DNA from: Blastobasis lacticolella
Lineage: Eukaryota; Arthropoda; Insecta; Lepidoptera; Blastobasidae
Length of the DNA: 64,000 bases
NCBI GenBank assembly: GCA_905147135.1
Contig: LR990049.1
Location: 3,179,428-3,243,427 of the forward strand
Direction: 5' to 3'
Shown here: one piece after another, positions 20,280-31,982 of the stretch
Numbering within the stretch: position 1 is the stretch's first letter
Layout: the number at the start of each line of letters is the position of its first letter
Notes under the pieces: model-generated
The model's input: only the letters and a program-made list of their open reading frames with translations
The model's database searches: none
What the model was told of the DNA's origin: nothing
Made by a program: the position numbers and the translations under genes

Positions 20280-21919
20280 TAAATCTTATTATATTACTCA
20301 GTGGTTAGTGGTTATAAAATGAAATGGGTCGAACGAGAAGGGAGAGCCAATATTATGGAGCATTCAAGTAATGACCATACACCGCTTTCTTAAAAGAATA
20401 TTTGTTGGGTAATAGTCTGATGTCAGAGGGGACGGGAGAATTTTATTGGTTTTAAATGTAAAAAGTAATTGCTGAAGTTTTTAAAAATCGGCAACATCCC
20501 TTTTTATTTGATGCTGACAAAAACTTAAGGAGATTTAATTATTTTTGTCTCTGACCTTGCACGCATTTTTTGTATGAAAAAGCTGTCACAGCCCCCTCTA
20601 TAGACTGGCGAGAAGGTCGCTAACTTTCCAATCTCTTTGAGTCCCGTACATGTTTGCCGTGTAGCGCCTATTTAATAGTCTAAGTAGAGATTATTATTCG
20701 ATTATTTGTTGTCGTCTCGCCTTGTGCTGTCACATCATTTTAGTTCTCTATAGTCTAAAATCTACCTATGTATAAATATGTATCCCATGACCACGTTATC
20801 GATTTTAAATTGTTCTTCCTAGCGGTTTTTCCCGTTACAGGTTCAGGGTACATTTGACCAAGATCCAAGATTATGGCAGGTAATTACAGTAGCGCGGTTG
20901 CCATCACCTCAGTAACCCTGTTTACAGCAGGACTTACCAGATTAGCGACATTACACTGATATTATCTATATAATATCGATGCATTTTGACACCTACCACA
21001 TCCCTAATAGGCTAGAATGTTTCCGGCAAAAGTTGCGGCGAACATGTGGAATGTGCTTTAACAGGGATATCTCTCACGCCAAGGCTGCCACGGATGTATT
21101 TGTTACGCACTCGTGCAAGTCCACCCACCCATCGAAGAATTTTCAATTCCTTGACGTGTAGTTCGAATAACTAGGCAGCCCCAGCAGTATCCTGAATGCA
21201 TTATGTACTAGAGGCGGAGCGCCTTGAATGCCTTCTGTGAATACTTGACCCATTTACTGTATGTGTAATACGACTGACAGTCTAAACAGTAATTTTTACG
21301 TCTCTGGTACAACGTGCGAACTTACGAGCCAACATATTCGCCCGTGCAGCCAGGGCTCTCCGCTTCCTCCGATAATTAGCCGGTAGCCTATTGGTAAAGG
21401 GACTCATAAGCGCGACCGGGTTCAAACCCCAGTGCCACCATGTACCAACGACTCTTTTCTGAGTTAGGCACACTAACCATCGGTATTGGTCTTACGATGA
21501 GGGAAAACATCGTGGGTTACATATTCAGTTTCCACTATGTGCATGTTCATTGTGGAAACTGAATATGTAACCATGATCTAATCTGGTCAGGTTCCCCTGT
21601 TAACAGGTTCACAGAGGTCATTTAAAGTTTATAATTCTATATTTATTAGGATATACATAACTCTTTCAATCGTCAAAAAGGAGCGGGTGGAATAGTAGGA
21701 AGGAAATACAGTGACATGTTGGCCACCCCAGGACCGGAGCACATCCACCGTGTCCGACAATACCAGACAAAGCCGGCCAATGCCCGACAATGCCAAGCAC
21801 AGCCGGACAGTGCCCGACATAATATATATAAACCTATATTATACTTAAGAGAAACCACCTAAAACTACAGCAAGAGTAAGCCAGCCCACCAAGGCAGCAT
21901 TCGTTTATGAGTATAACGT
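20264..21919. repeat. Right arm of the 1.66-kb long inverted repeat
   Basis: Reverse complement of 17389-19051 with very few differences. It starts within the last codons of the reverse transcriptase fragment. It contains the mirrored SINE tail (about 20855-20925), the mirrored LINE scrap (about 21160-21240), the mirrored SINE (about 21371-21619) and the mirrored LINE 3' UTR (about 21620-21850). Confidence 0.9.
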
Positions 21920-22139
21920 TAACGCCGCTTCCCAGGTAGTTCTCGTGGTAAAGAAACGGCAGAAACCCACAGAGCCCGAGTTAATTCCTTTTTTTTTATA
22001 TGTCTTATATACTAATACCTTGTATATGCCCTACATACTAACTTAAAGGTAAATAAATACCTGTAAATGGTAAATTCTGTATATCTGGTGGAACCTCATT
22101 ATATATCTAGCCGAAATTCAAATTCACTCCTGTTCTATC

Positions 22140-22560
22140 TCTCCCTGTAGCTGCAAAGCAGTGACAAGGACCAAGTCCATAAGGTACCTGGGAGTTCAAA
22201 TCGATGACAGGCCCCCCTTTAAAGACCACATTGGCGTGCTTGCTTGCCACTAAGTAAAAAAGCTAATTAACCCTTCGCAAATCGGCCGATCCCATTCTCC
22301 TCAAGTCCTCTATAGAGTATTATGCGAGACGATTCTTACTTACTGCATACCTGTCTGAGGTGGGGCTGGTGTCTCCACGATGATCTACGTTGAAAGAGTG
22401 AAAAGGTTCATCCTGAAAGAAATGTATAAGAAGCCGTATAGATTCCCGACTAAGGATCTTTATTCGGAGGCCGGTGTCCGGTGAATGTCTGCCAACTATA
22501 CGTCCTAAAGGTGTTTTCAAGTTGGGAGTCCGAGCGGTCCACCAGTTTACTCGCCTCCCA
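22140..22560 (+). pseudogene. Non-LTR reverse transcriptase thumb/C-terminal fragment
   Basis: A broken frame with IRYLGVQIDDRPPFKDHI, then ILTYCIPV with a premature stop, then VKRFILKEMYKKPYRFPTKD and LYSEAGV with another stop. These match the post-catalytic region of insect LINE ORF2s. Several stops and a frameshift; dead. Confidence 0.75.
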
Positions 22561-22600
22561 AACTGAAATCCTCTTCAGTTTGGGAGGCGAGGAAACTGGT
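22541..22600. repeat. 27-bp-arm palindrome ending the LINE fragment
   Basis: CGCCTCCCAAACTGAA (22552-22567) and its exact reverse complement (22574-22589) flank a 6-bp loop. Beyond a 3-bp mismatch, ACCAGTTT and AAACTGGT also pair. The LINE sequence folds back on itself here, which suggests a template-switch inversion. Confidence 0.8.
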
Positions 22601-24363
22601 AACTGCGTGGCTACTTACTTTATTATACTCGGAGACTAAAGACATTTTGAAAGTAATCTAATAAAAACAATACACACGCAAACGCACACACACACACACA
22701 CCATAATCTTGTTTTAATTACTTATTTATATTCCTTCTTTTATTTTTACTTTTTTTATTACTTGAATTTAACCCACTATGAAATTGTTATGTTGCTCACA
22801 GTATAATTTTACCTAAGCATAGATTAATCCTTAGATACAATCTGGCCCCTGGGATAAATGTATTAATTTGATTTTTTCTATAAACTTATTTGTATTTGTA
22901 AAAGCGTACACATTGACCCATAATATACACCGCGACTTCCTATAAACCTTTCTCTTGAATCACTTTCTCTCTATTGTTGAGAATCGCATTAAAATCTGTT
23001 GCGTTGTTTAAAAGATCCAACCTTTCGGGCAAGAAGCCGCAATAAAAGCTATCTCCTCCAACTCTTTGCTATCGTAATGTTTTGGGGGAGTAGGGACCAC
23101 TAAAGACATGGCTAAGACCTTGTAATTAACGCTATTGAACGTTATTTTTCAGTAGAATCCCGTTAAGCTTATAAAGTAAACATTAAATAACGGTGCATAA
23201 CTAGAGACTTGGGTGTATGAGCATTGTTCCCATAAGTGATAAATTGAACCAAATTAAAAACGATGTTTGTCAATATACATAGTTCCATGATAAGAAAGAT
23301 GTAGGTATGTTATGGTTCTTGGAAAGAGGTTGCCTTGATATTACAGTGAAGTAGATACGGGATGCGCGATTTGAGAGTCATAGGCCCCTGGTATTGTAAA
23401 CAAAAAATAATCTACACGCGTAATATCCATGACAAAGCTGGAAAGTCCCGACAGACAGAATACCTAGGTACGTAGATAAAACGAGAACTTATAACAAACT
23501 ATATCTACAAATGAGAAATCAGACGTCAACAAGGGTCAAGAGGTTAAAAAATTAATCTTTCAATACTTTGTACTCACTAACGACATTATCGATCATGTGT
23601 GCTCTGGCAGACCTTAGGTTAGGACGGGCTATAAGATAAGTAGGCTTTCAGGATGTGTTGGTCAGGATTATTAGGTTAAGCAGGTTGCAGTAACGAGTAT
23701 GTAGGTCTGTAGGCTGATAGACTATGAGCACACACAGCACTGGCTAGGTAGGAATTCAAATGTGTTCCATTTGAATTACGAGTAGATGTAATATGTATTT
23801 TAGTTATTAAAGCATTCAATAATGTTCTTCCAACAAAGTAACCTGTTTTCTACATTTTATCAAGGATAACTTCTGACTATGTTCTAATGGTCTAAATAAA
23901 TGTTTCTCAAATTCTATACTAGAGCGGAGATTTGTGTGCTTTTAGGGTAAATTTTATAAGTTTTGGTCAAGCACTTCGAAGGTTCAATAGTTATCAAAGA
24001 GGTTGTAAGCGACGCGCATTTGCTTCTGAGTTATTGCATGTTCTGTAAAACCTTTAGGTATCATTTAGTTGCATGAGGCTATTTTTTATTTACATTCATC
24101 ATACTTGTAAACACTACTGTTTTATATTTTGAAAACATTCCATGTACACCTAATGCCAAAATTGACAGATGAAGACGTATCGAATTTTTTTTTGATATCT
24201 TTGGTTATTTGATAGTAGTTTTCAGTTTCTCTAGCAATTTTGCGTGGAGCGCACTCCTAATCTTGTAATCGCACTTTCATGTACAAATTTTTCACTATAA
24301 TTCGATGTTTAAGTGTCAATCCCTTACAAAGTTTTGGTCTTCGAACCGCATATTGTGAACTAG
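22601..24363. other. Gene-free stretch with a CA microsatellite
   Basis: A CA-type run (with CG interruptions) lies at about 22671-22701. Otherwise AT-rich. I see no coding frame and no repeat that I recognise. Confidence 0.35.
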
Positions 24364-24810
24364 TTGTGTGTAATACGTCACATTATGTTTAATACTCCAC
24401 CTAAGTTATTGACACGTCGTCAACGTCAACTGATGACCGTGAACATGACCAGTGCACCTAGTGTTCCTAGTATTCCCGGTACATCTGACGAACAAAGAGA
24501 GGTAGGGCATAGCGGGGTATCCCGTTCGAATTGGAGCCGCCCGACTGGGGAAGTACCTCCACTACAGATATATACTCTTTTAAATAGTATTGTGTCTCTG
24601 CCGGTTAGTAAGGTCTCCAGTGCTCCATGGGGTGGGGATTTGGGGAACCGTGGCTTTGGCAGTGGAGGGGCATTTTCCTTTTTGCTGCCAGAGCAACGTG
24701 TTATAGAGGTGGGCAACGCATTGGCGATACTATTGGTGTTGCTAATGTCTATAGGCAGTGGTGACCACTTTCCATCAGGTGGCCCATTTGCCTGTTTGCC
24801 TACCGCATGA
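24364..24810 (+). pseudogene. 5'/ORF1 fragment of the Jockey-like LINE seen at 1.27 kb
   Basis: The open frame contains SKVSSAPWGGDLGNRGFG, and the DNA from about 24510 to 24680 aligns with 1275-1440 and part of 1650-1670. The N-terminal part (MTVNMTSAPSVPSIPGTSDE) is Ser/Pro-rich. It lacks the endonuclease and reverse transcriptase, so this is an internally deleted or 3'-truncated copy. The 148-codon frame is open, but I see no known domain. Confidence 0.55.
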
Positions 24811-24973
24811 CATAAAACAAAAACCTTCAGCTGGGGAAGAATGAAGAACTTAAACGGGAACTTAAATATTTAAATTTAGATTTCATTTATTTCCCAAAAG
24901 TAAATACAATTTCATTCTGATCATATTAAATATGTCAAAAATGTGTTTTCAGTTAGGGATCGTCAGATTTACA

Positions 24974-24976
<3 letters not shown>

Positions 24977-25008
<32 letters not shown>
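24977..25008. repeat. (TA)n microsatellite
   Basis: About 16 uninterrupted TA dinucleotides, followed by AAGTACTCAT. Confidence 0.9.
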
Positions 25009-25010
<2 letters not shown>

Positions 25011-25204
25011 TACTCATACAAAATTTATGTAACTATATAAATTCACATGTCTGATAATTAAATTACGCAATGTCAAACAAACGAATTATATAAAAACAAT
25101 TAAAATTCTATATGAATGTCAAATCTAGATTAGATTAAAAATATTACAATCAAATAATAATAATTTTAAATAATATATGTCAAAATAAAATAAAATAACT
25201 TATT

Positions 25205-25330
25205 TAGTAACGGTCAGCGTGTCACTGTGTGTTTCCTTTCTAGTTTCCTATCCCCCTCATTTTTGACGATTGAATGAGATATTTATTGTCCCAATCAATA
25301 AAGAAATTTTGAATTTTGAATTTTTTGAAT
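25205..25330 (+). repeat. LINE 3' UTR with TTTGAA tail
   Basis: GGTCAGCGTGTCACTGTGTG, TTTTTGACGATTGAA and an AATAAA-TTTGAATTTTGAA tail match 44410-44618 on the opposite strand. It is the 3' end of the same LINE family. Confidence 0.65.
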
Positions 25331-25384
25331 TTAAGTACGATAATTGGAAAAATCTTCGAGCGACTGCAGCAGCCTTATTTGCTT

Positions 25385-25900
25385 AACAATCTAAAAAGAT
25401 GATGCTCAGTTTGGTTTTCGTGCCGGTCTCTCAACGGATTCTGCAATCTGAAAGGGAAAGGCGGGCACTCTCGGTTCGTTGCAATATGATTGCACGCAGA
25501 TTTGGCAAGTGTGACATTTAAGTCAAGAAGACATTGTTTAACGCTCTTTGTCAATGTTTATACACTTGCCAACTCTGGGCCAGCTTCCGGATGAAACCTA
25601 TGAAGCCATGAGGGTGCAATATAATGATGCATTTCGCATCCTCATGAGATTGCCAAGATTTTGTGGCGCACCCGGAATGTTCGCGGAGGCGAGGGTGCCC
25701 GACTTCTTCGCGGTTATGAGAGCGCGTGTGGCTGCATATTAGGCTAGACTGAGGTGCTCCGATAATAGCATACTGAGAACAGTAAGTAATGACCTTTGCA
25801 GTCCAATCTTTAGAAGATGGTTGACATTGCATTTGACCGAGAATCGAAAATGACATCGAAATATTATAACTTTTGTAATTATTTTTTATTTTCAATTTTA
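25385..25900 (+). pseudogene. Deleted non-LTR retrotransposon fragment
   Basis: It begins with a reverse transcriptase box, DAQFGFRAGLSTDSAI (about 25403-25450), then jumps to a C-terminal part, MRVQYNDAFRILMRLPRFCG and MFAEARVPDFFAVMRARVAAY (about 25600-25740), ending with SDNSILRTVSN. The palm with the catalytic site is deleted, and a frameshift lies near 25560-25600. Confidence 0.75.
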
Positions 25901-25929
25901 CTATTGTATAAAGAATTATCATTATTATA

Positions 25930-26175
25930 GTTCTAAGGATTGCCAGACAGAAGTGGCAGTGGGCAGGGCACATAGCTCGAAGAACAGATGGGGCAGTAAA
26001 GTTCTTGAGTGGCGACCATGGGTAGGCCTCCTACAAGGTGGACCAACAACCTGGTAAGGATCGCAGGTACCAGCTGGATGCGGAAAACATAGGACCGGCC
26101 TTTGTGGAGATCTCTGGGGGAGGCCTATGCCCAGCAGTGGGCGTCTTCTGGCTGATATGATGATGATGATGAGAA
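25930..26175 (+). pseudogene. RTE-like LINE 3' end with ATG-repeat tail
   Basis: RQKWQWAGHIARRTDG is followed by frameshifted remains of the conserved C-terminus and by TGATGATGATGATGA. This is the hallmark tail of insect RTE-type LINEs. Only the last ~80 codons are present. Confidence 0.75.
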
Positions 26176-26802
26176 AGGGTGTAACAAGTCCACAAAAGGA
26201 ATGTTCTACTCATTGAATTAAAATCTTTATACAAATGTGATCGGTATTTTTGTAAGTAAAAACAAACAGTTTTAATTTCTAAGAAGGGTTGTTGTAATTA
26301 GAGAAAGAGAATAAACGAATTTTATAAATATTAATTTAATTAGTTACCTAATTTTAACTTTAACAGAAATAAAAGAAGAGATAAAAAATGTACGTACAGT
26401 GCGAAAAAATAAAAAATAAACACATTTCAATGTTCACAAAACAAAGACAAGACAAGCTTGTGGTTTAGCTATGGACATTTGCAATTTCACTGGTAAAATT
26501 CCCATGTTGCCGACCCTATAAAAACCTTTTAACCACTTTCTTGAAGAACTCTATGTTACTTTGTGATTACGATGTGAGGATGAACTATGTCGATGGCGAG
26601 CGGTGCGTTGATAGAAAGTAGCTGTAGGCATCAAGTCAAATATTTATTCAGAACAAACACCACAAGTTTCACAGCACGCGTTTTAATAGAATCACAAAGG
26701 CCAAGGTAATATGCTGGTGTTTTTGCAACCAGGTAATTATATAGAGTCACTAAACCATAATCAATGGCAGAGCCTCTGTACTAACTTCTCACCTTCTCAC
26801 CC
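26176..26802. other. Gene-free AT-rich stretch
   Basis: No coding frame, no recognisable repeat family. A/T homopolymer runs only. Confidence 0.3.
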
Positions 26803-27444
26803 TCAGTGCCTCTGTATATATATCTCTCTCTTGATATTCAGTGGCGGATGCAAATGAATCACTATCCTCAGTTTCCATTTCGTGTGGTGGGCTGAAAATA
26901 ATACAGAAATTTCCAATAATTTTGTATTGTTGTTATTGTAACAATTTTTAGTATATTTTTTAGTATTTAGCACAATTTTTGGCATACTTGATTTCAATTC
27001 CATCGGAATTGCAGAAGTATATGAGGTCCTAAGATAAATAGGGCTTTATGTCTTCTATAATGTGGATCGCAGTCTCCGCAGAGAAGCGATAAACTCTACT
27101 AAAGTTGGGCATGTTAAATGGGTTCGACAAATCCCTTATTTGCCGATTTAAGTGCATTGTATCGGCTTTTTGCCTTATCCTTATCCTATTACGATGTTGT
27201 ATCGGCAGTACAAACTGCATTTTCCAAGAAAAACTTATTAATCCACAATTCACAATAACTTTCCGAGAGCTAAATAGCGTTCGTGTAATCTTCCGAAAAT
27301 TCGACAGAGGTTTCCGGTTTGAACTGTCAAATTTGTCATTCGGATTCGAGACCGATGCTTTAGAATACGGTTTTCCGAGTCGATCGACAAATTTGTCGAT
27401 TCCGTATCCGAATCCGGTTTCCGAGCCATTGTGAATACGGCCCC
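26803..27444 (-). pseudogene. Harbinger (PIF) transposon remnant
   Basis: On the minus strand a Met at about 27157 begins MHLNRQIRDLSNPFNMPNFS and continues FSRVYRFSAETAIHIIEDIKPYL. This is the typical N-terminal domain of HARBI1-like nucleases (NPF-x-MP, fRLs.. helix). A stop and frameshift follow near 27030, after which AIPMELKSSM continues in another frame. The catalytic DDE part is absent. At the other end, GGGGCCGTATTCACAA (minus strand, 27444 inward) looks like a terminal inverted repeat of this class. The region 27290-27440 is full of CGGATTCG/CGAATCCG palindromes. Confidence 0.7.
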
Positions 27445-27445
27445 T

Positions 27446-28768
27446 GATGCGCCAGTTAAAGTCTGTGCGATGCAAAGTTTGATTTTCGGTGCTACTTGTT
27501 CGCCTTTTATTGCAATACATTAAAAATAAAAATGCGAATTTATACGAAAACAAGTATCCCGAGGCCGTAAGCGTCATAGTTAGTGACCATTACATGGACA
27601 ACTGTGTCCATTCAACTTTTAGTGAAGACAGTGCCATTAATATAATTTCAGAAATTACTGAAGTGCTAAAAAACGGAGGTTTTGAAATAAGGGGGTGGTC
27701 CAATAACTCTGGTTGGTGTGGTATCCCGCGGATGACTCATTTGCGTTCAAAGTTAACTTAACGTACATTCCGTCAAATATTTTAAATGGCAAACAGCGCC
27801 CCACAAAATCTTAAATGTTAAGCGTAATTCAGTAATTCAGTTTTATTGCATAATCAAGTACATTGATGGTAGTAGTACAAGATACCCCGTAAGGGCACAG
27901 AAATATAGAAATGAGCTATATAAACATAATTTGCACTTATTATTTAAGTATAATGCGTAAATAATATAGCGTTATAATGTCTATTTATGACATGCATGTT
28001 TTATTGTCTCTACTTATGATAAAAAGTAAAATGTTGTTCCAAAATATACATAGGAGTGGTGTTGACTGGAAATGCCACATCCGAACCGAAGAGTACGTTC
28101 AGTGTACCGCCAGGTTGGATGAATTGAAGAAAATAGAAACATTACGCATACCGCGCTGGTACGATGCAGCTGGGGATTGGACGTCATGCTATGTCGTGAC
28201 ACCCTCTGGTTCATCACCTGTAGGTACAATTGTAGATACACAGCTACACGCCTTTTGTGATGCGTTCACCAAGGCGTGCGCTGCTGTTAGTTACTGGCGT
28301 TTCACAAAAGATGATGGCAGCGTTAATGTGTGTGTTTGTGGCTAGTAAAAGTCGCGTCTCTCTACTACGTCCAGTCTCCGTACCGAGGCTGGAACTACAA
28401 GTGGCTGTGATAGGCGCGCGATTTAGCCAAACTGTTGAAAAGGAACACAGGTCAATAAAAGTCAACAAACGTTACCTTTGGTCGGATGTCAGCACCGTTC
28501 TTCAGTGGATCCGTTCGATCCTCGTGGTTCACACTTCTACCAAAACAGAAGTGGACCGCTGAAACTAAATCCTTAAAAGTCGGTGATTATGTCATCCTAA
28601 TCGAGCCTAACTTAGATCGTGGTTCCTGGCGTCACGGTGTCGTCACAACGGCCCAAGAAGGCGAAGCCGGTCGCGTACGAATCGTAGACGTGCGCACACG
28701 CACCGGCGCTCTCCGGCGTCCAGTTACTCGCGTCACCTTAGCTACGGCGCTTGGCTACACCAGGTAGA
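27446..28768 (+). pseudogene. BEL/Pao LTR retrotransposon remnant (RT-RNase H, then Pol C-terminus)
   Basis: Pieces of a BEL/Pao polyprotein in order: an RT part with LIFGATCSPFIA and a catalytic box read as HYMDN in place of YVDD (27470-27750); a region with LRIPRWYDA and the RNase H-like QLHAFCDAFTKACAAVSYW (28000-28345); PVSVPRLELQVAVIGARFSQ and WSDVSTVLQWIRS (28360-28525); then directly the C-terminal KVGDYVILIEPNLDRGSW domain (28560-28768, ending ATALGYTR). Integrase is missing, so there is a large internal deletion near 28525. No LTRs were found beside it. Several frameshifts; dead. Confidence 0.85.
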
Positions 28769-28789
28769 GGCTGCGGAGTGTTTTCGGAA

Positions 28790-29010
28790 GATTTAAACAT
28801 TTATGCACTCCACTTGATAAGTATAACACGGTCTTCCAGACCGAATATATGGGCATAATTTTGGCCTGTCACTCTATACGTGATAGGTAACAGACCAACC
28901 AATCCGAATACTAACGGATAGCAGAGCAGTACTGATGGCACAGGAATACTCTCGGAGATCTTCTGGAGACTGAAGAGTCTTTTGAATTTTCTTGAGGAAT
29001 TGGGTTGGCA
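28790..29010 (+). pseudogene. Possible RNase H-domain scrap of a non-LTR element
   Basis: KYNTVFQTEYMGIILACHSI resembles the first acidic box of an RNase H domain (YnTVFQAE.). The rest is broken by stops. No neighbouring reverse transcriptase of the same element is visible. Confidence 0.4.
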
Positions 29011-30933
29011 GGATTATTAGTGTTACCCAAACTATAATTTCCGCCCTCACGTAAAAGAGGCGCAGGGTCGTCGAGTTACGGTAAATGCCTGGGTATATCT
29101 AATCTACACCAAACGTAAATAAAGAGCCAATTGCGTGGTGTTCCGAACGTGACATCTGTTTACTGGTGGTGCACCAGTTGTATATTTATTTGGCTGGAAG
29201 AATATCAGCAAGTTTACTACAAGCCATATCACATATTTTAGAAAATGATTAAGTTGAATATTTCAGTTTTAAAAAAGAAAATTTAAAAAATATGGGTAAT
29301 AGGGGAAGTTCTCGGGGTTTGATTATTGGGAGGGGATTATTTCTTCATTGTTCAGAAAGTAAGTAAGAAGTGAGTATACTTCATATTCGACTATTTGGGT
29401 GCAATCGCTTTTTCAGCGTTTGAATTATCGGTTTGGGTTTTAATTTGGAAGAAGTAAGTTCGTGGTCCATACCTGATAAAGTGAATGGGTGCAGCCGGTA
29501 TCATCTATTCACGAGCGTTTGTGTACAAATAGATTGTCCGGGGAATATTTCCTTTCCGGGGGACTTTGGGCGCTAGGTTAGTTGAGGTAGGATAGTTATG
29601 CGGGGAAAGTCATTATTCGGTATAGCTCACGAATACAGCAACCATATTTCCAAAACATCTTAAGCAGGTTAAAACCGTAGAGGGAGTATAACATAGAGAT
29701 GACATGCTAATAATAATACCATGCATTAACGAGATCACAACAAACAAAATCTGCTAAGAATGAAAAGGACGAAAACATGATTTGTTGTCCTTGTCGGAAT
29801 ATGAGATTTTTTTGTTTGTTTCAATTGCAATTGCGACCAACAATCGCTATTCGACCAAATTGGGAATAAGTTAAGTCAAGCTTCCGTCCGGCATTTTATG
29901 CCACTTTTTATTTATCCGGGTTTCAAGCGTTTTAGGGATACCAGCTGTGGTACTGATAAATAATCTTAGTTGTGGGGTATTAATTTTTTATATGGACTCT
30001 AAATTTATCTAGTGCTGTACGCCCAGTGATACATACAGGTGTTGGTTTACGTACCTACAGATTTGACGCCATAGCATAAAATGTTAGGAATTGCATACTC
30101 TATCTGAAAATTATCTACAATAGTTCTTTCTGTCTGGCACTTTCGAGTTTTTGGTCCAAAATGAATGATATCTTTTGCTCTCTGTTTTGAACACTCATCG
30201 TACGTGACTAAACGCTTTGTACTCATTTCTTTGATTTAATTAAATACACAAAGTATAGAGTGCGCAAAGATAATGAACTGGAACTAAATTTGATAGTCTA
30301 GTAAAATTGCAAAGACCTTACACAGTACAGAGTTTATTTTATCATTGATTTATTCATTATGACGTGCACTCTAGTAAATTTATGCGCAAGATGTACGTCT
30401 GATACGTACTGTCTCATATCTAGCCTATTACATGATAGGGGATTTTTCAAACATTTTGGGGCTAAATTTTGGTAGAGGTTGCAACACTGGTACTTTGTGA
30501 CTGTCCCTTTCGGGTATATGCGCTTGTCATATCCATTTGTTTCTTGATCCTAGGTTAAGACAATGGCGTGACATGAGTTGTATCACAGCTGTCATATTGT
30601 AGTTGGGTCAAAGATAAGGGTACAGTAGGAGCATAATTGTTTATATTTAGTGATTTAAAACGTGGTGATTACCTTCTATTGCAATTTGTCGTAGCTGGTT
30701 TCTTCTGCACAATACCGGTAGTTTAAATTGATTTCGTGTTTAGGTAGAATAATGTAAGTCTTACTAAGGCGTTTAGTACTATTCTTCCAACAAAGTAAGT
30801 TGTTTTTAATATTTCAAATACCCCCCTCCCCCATTTCGCAAGCTCGCAAGGGTTTCGGTAAGAGCCAAGCACCTAACTCTACAAACCCTACACTTTTGTC
30901 AGAAAGTAAGTAAGTAAAAGTAAGTAAGTAATA
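29011..30933. other. Gene-free stretch
   Basis: No coding frame supported. AGAAAGTAAGTAAG runs occur near 29352 and 30900. The rest is unassigned, AT-rich intergenic sequence. Confidence 0.35.
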
Positions 30934-31595
30934 GTAGTTTATGCAACTGTCATATAAAAGGGGGTATTAAAACATGAGTGGCTGTTTATCATACGAGGCG
31001 TAGACGAGTATGATAATAGTTTGACACGAGTGTTTTAATACCTAATTATATGCAGTTGCATACACTACTTTATCTACACTCATATTTTTACGTTAAAATA
31101 TCGTACCTATAATTTTCTCAACTTAGCTAGAAGTAAGCTGCGAGTCAGTTCTGTTGTATCTACGCGTCGAGGATATCAAGTTGCGGGATATTCACTTTAC
31201 TACTTTCACATTTATCTATTTATTTGCTTAAAATAAGAAAAAAACTTCACAAACACAAATTTCAACAATTACAAAAAATATTCTGTTTAGCGGGAAAATA
31301 ATTACACAGAATATAAACATGATAATTAAAATTTGGATTTGAGTTTGTTAAAGACATCTGAGTATTCAGCCTACATTACGCCGTGTCCCGGCGCCCGACA
31401 AAAAAAATAAAAATAAAAGTGTTGCATAATGATTAAAAAGTTATTTTACGATACAGCTGTCATGAAAATAGTATGGGAAATGCTGTATCGAAAAGTAATT
31501 TTTTAAAATTTTATAGTCTGGCGTGAAAAAAGTGTACCCTTAAACGACTGTTTTCGAATATGTAATTGGAACATTACGCTATGAGTGTAGATAAA
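30934..31595. mobile_element. Composite MITE: 135-bp hairpin plus ~527-bp TIR element
   Basis: The first part (30934-31068) is one long imperfect hairpin. Its ends GTAGTTTATGCAACTG and CAGTTGCATACACTAC pair, as do GGTATTAAAACA and TGTTTTAATACC. The second part (31069-31595) has terminal inverted repeats TTTATCTACACTCATA and TATGAGTGTAGATAAA and no open frame. Both parts recur together in inverse orientation at 59497-60038, so they move or were copied as a unit. Confidence 0.75.
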
Positions 31596-31598
31596 AAC

Positions 31599-31720
31599 TC
31601 TTTATTGCACACATATTATAAGACAATATACAAAAATCAGCATAATATACATGCGCGCAAAGGCGGTCTTATCGCTTTAAGCGGTCTCCCCCAGACAAAG
31701 TAGGGCTTGGCCTTTGCATA
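31599..31720 (-). repeat. LINE 3' UTR scrap
   Basis: TTTATTGCACACA then GCGCAAAGGCGGTCTTATCG; the reverse complement resembles the 3' UTR at 44215-44371 (GATAAGCCCGCCTTTGC). A LINE tail without its ORF. Confidence 0.5.
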
Positions 31721-31887
31721 AAATACCCATTGCGAACTATAAAGTTTATTTCTGTTAATTTACGCATTGAACTCAGTGCAAGATAGTCTAGAAAAAGTAC
31801 ATTTGCAAACATTAAATATCTAAATTACTGTGGCTATAATTATTGATAACAAGATCAAGTCATAACCGGGTTTTGTTTACATAAATG

Positions 31888-31892
31888 TCAGT
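31888..31892 (+). promoter_or_regulatory. Candidate initiator (TCAGT) of the two-exon secreted-protein gene
   Basis: TCAGT, the arthropod initiator pentamer, lies about 40 bp upstream of the ATG at 31931. No clear TATA box stands 30 bp further upstream. The pentamer is common by chance. Confidence 0.3.
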
Positions 31893-31930
31893 TGTGTTCA
31901 TCGGGTCCGGGTGTCGACTGTGCCGGAATA

Positions 31931-31982
31931 ATGCGCGTGTGGGTGATCGCCGCGCTACTCGCCTGCGCCTGCGCAGCGCCAG
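31931..31982 (+). CDS. Exon 1 of a secreted low-complexity protein: signal peptide
   Basis: The ATG at 31931 begins MRVWVIAALLACACAAP: a short basic start, a hydrophobic core and an Ala/Cys-rich end with a good cleavage context after ACA or AAP. The exon ends CCAG|GTAATA at 31982, a consensus donor, leaving one base of a Gly codon (phase 1). The acceptor at 37835 restores GGT in the frame that stays open to 39487, so the two exons fit. A longer frame from 31892 (CSSGPGVDC before this Met) is less likely because it would bury the signal peptide. The GC-rich exon contrasts with its AT-rich flanks. Confidence 0.75.

Noticed and set aside
17389..21919. Composite DNA transposon with 1.66-kb terminal inverted repeats
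   Set aside because: The arms consist of unrelated SINE and LINE scraps, the spacer has a LINE reverse transcriptase and no transposase, and no target duplication is evident.
27029..27577. Single 182-codon minus-strand gene
   Set aside because: Only its end is Harbinger-like; the rest translates palindromic transposon terminus and BEL/Pao sequence.
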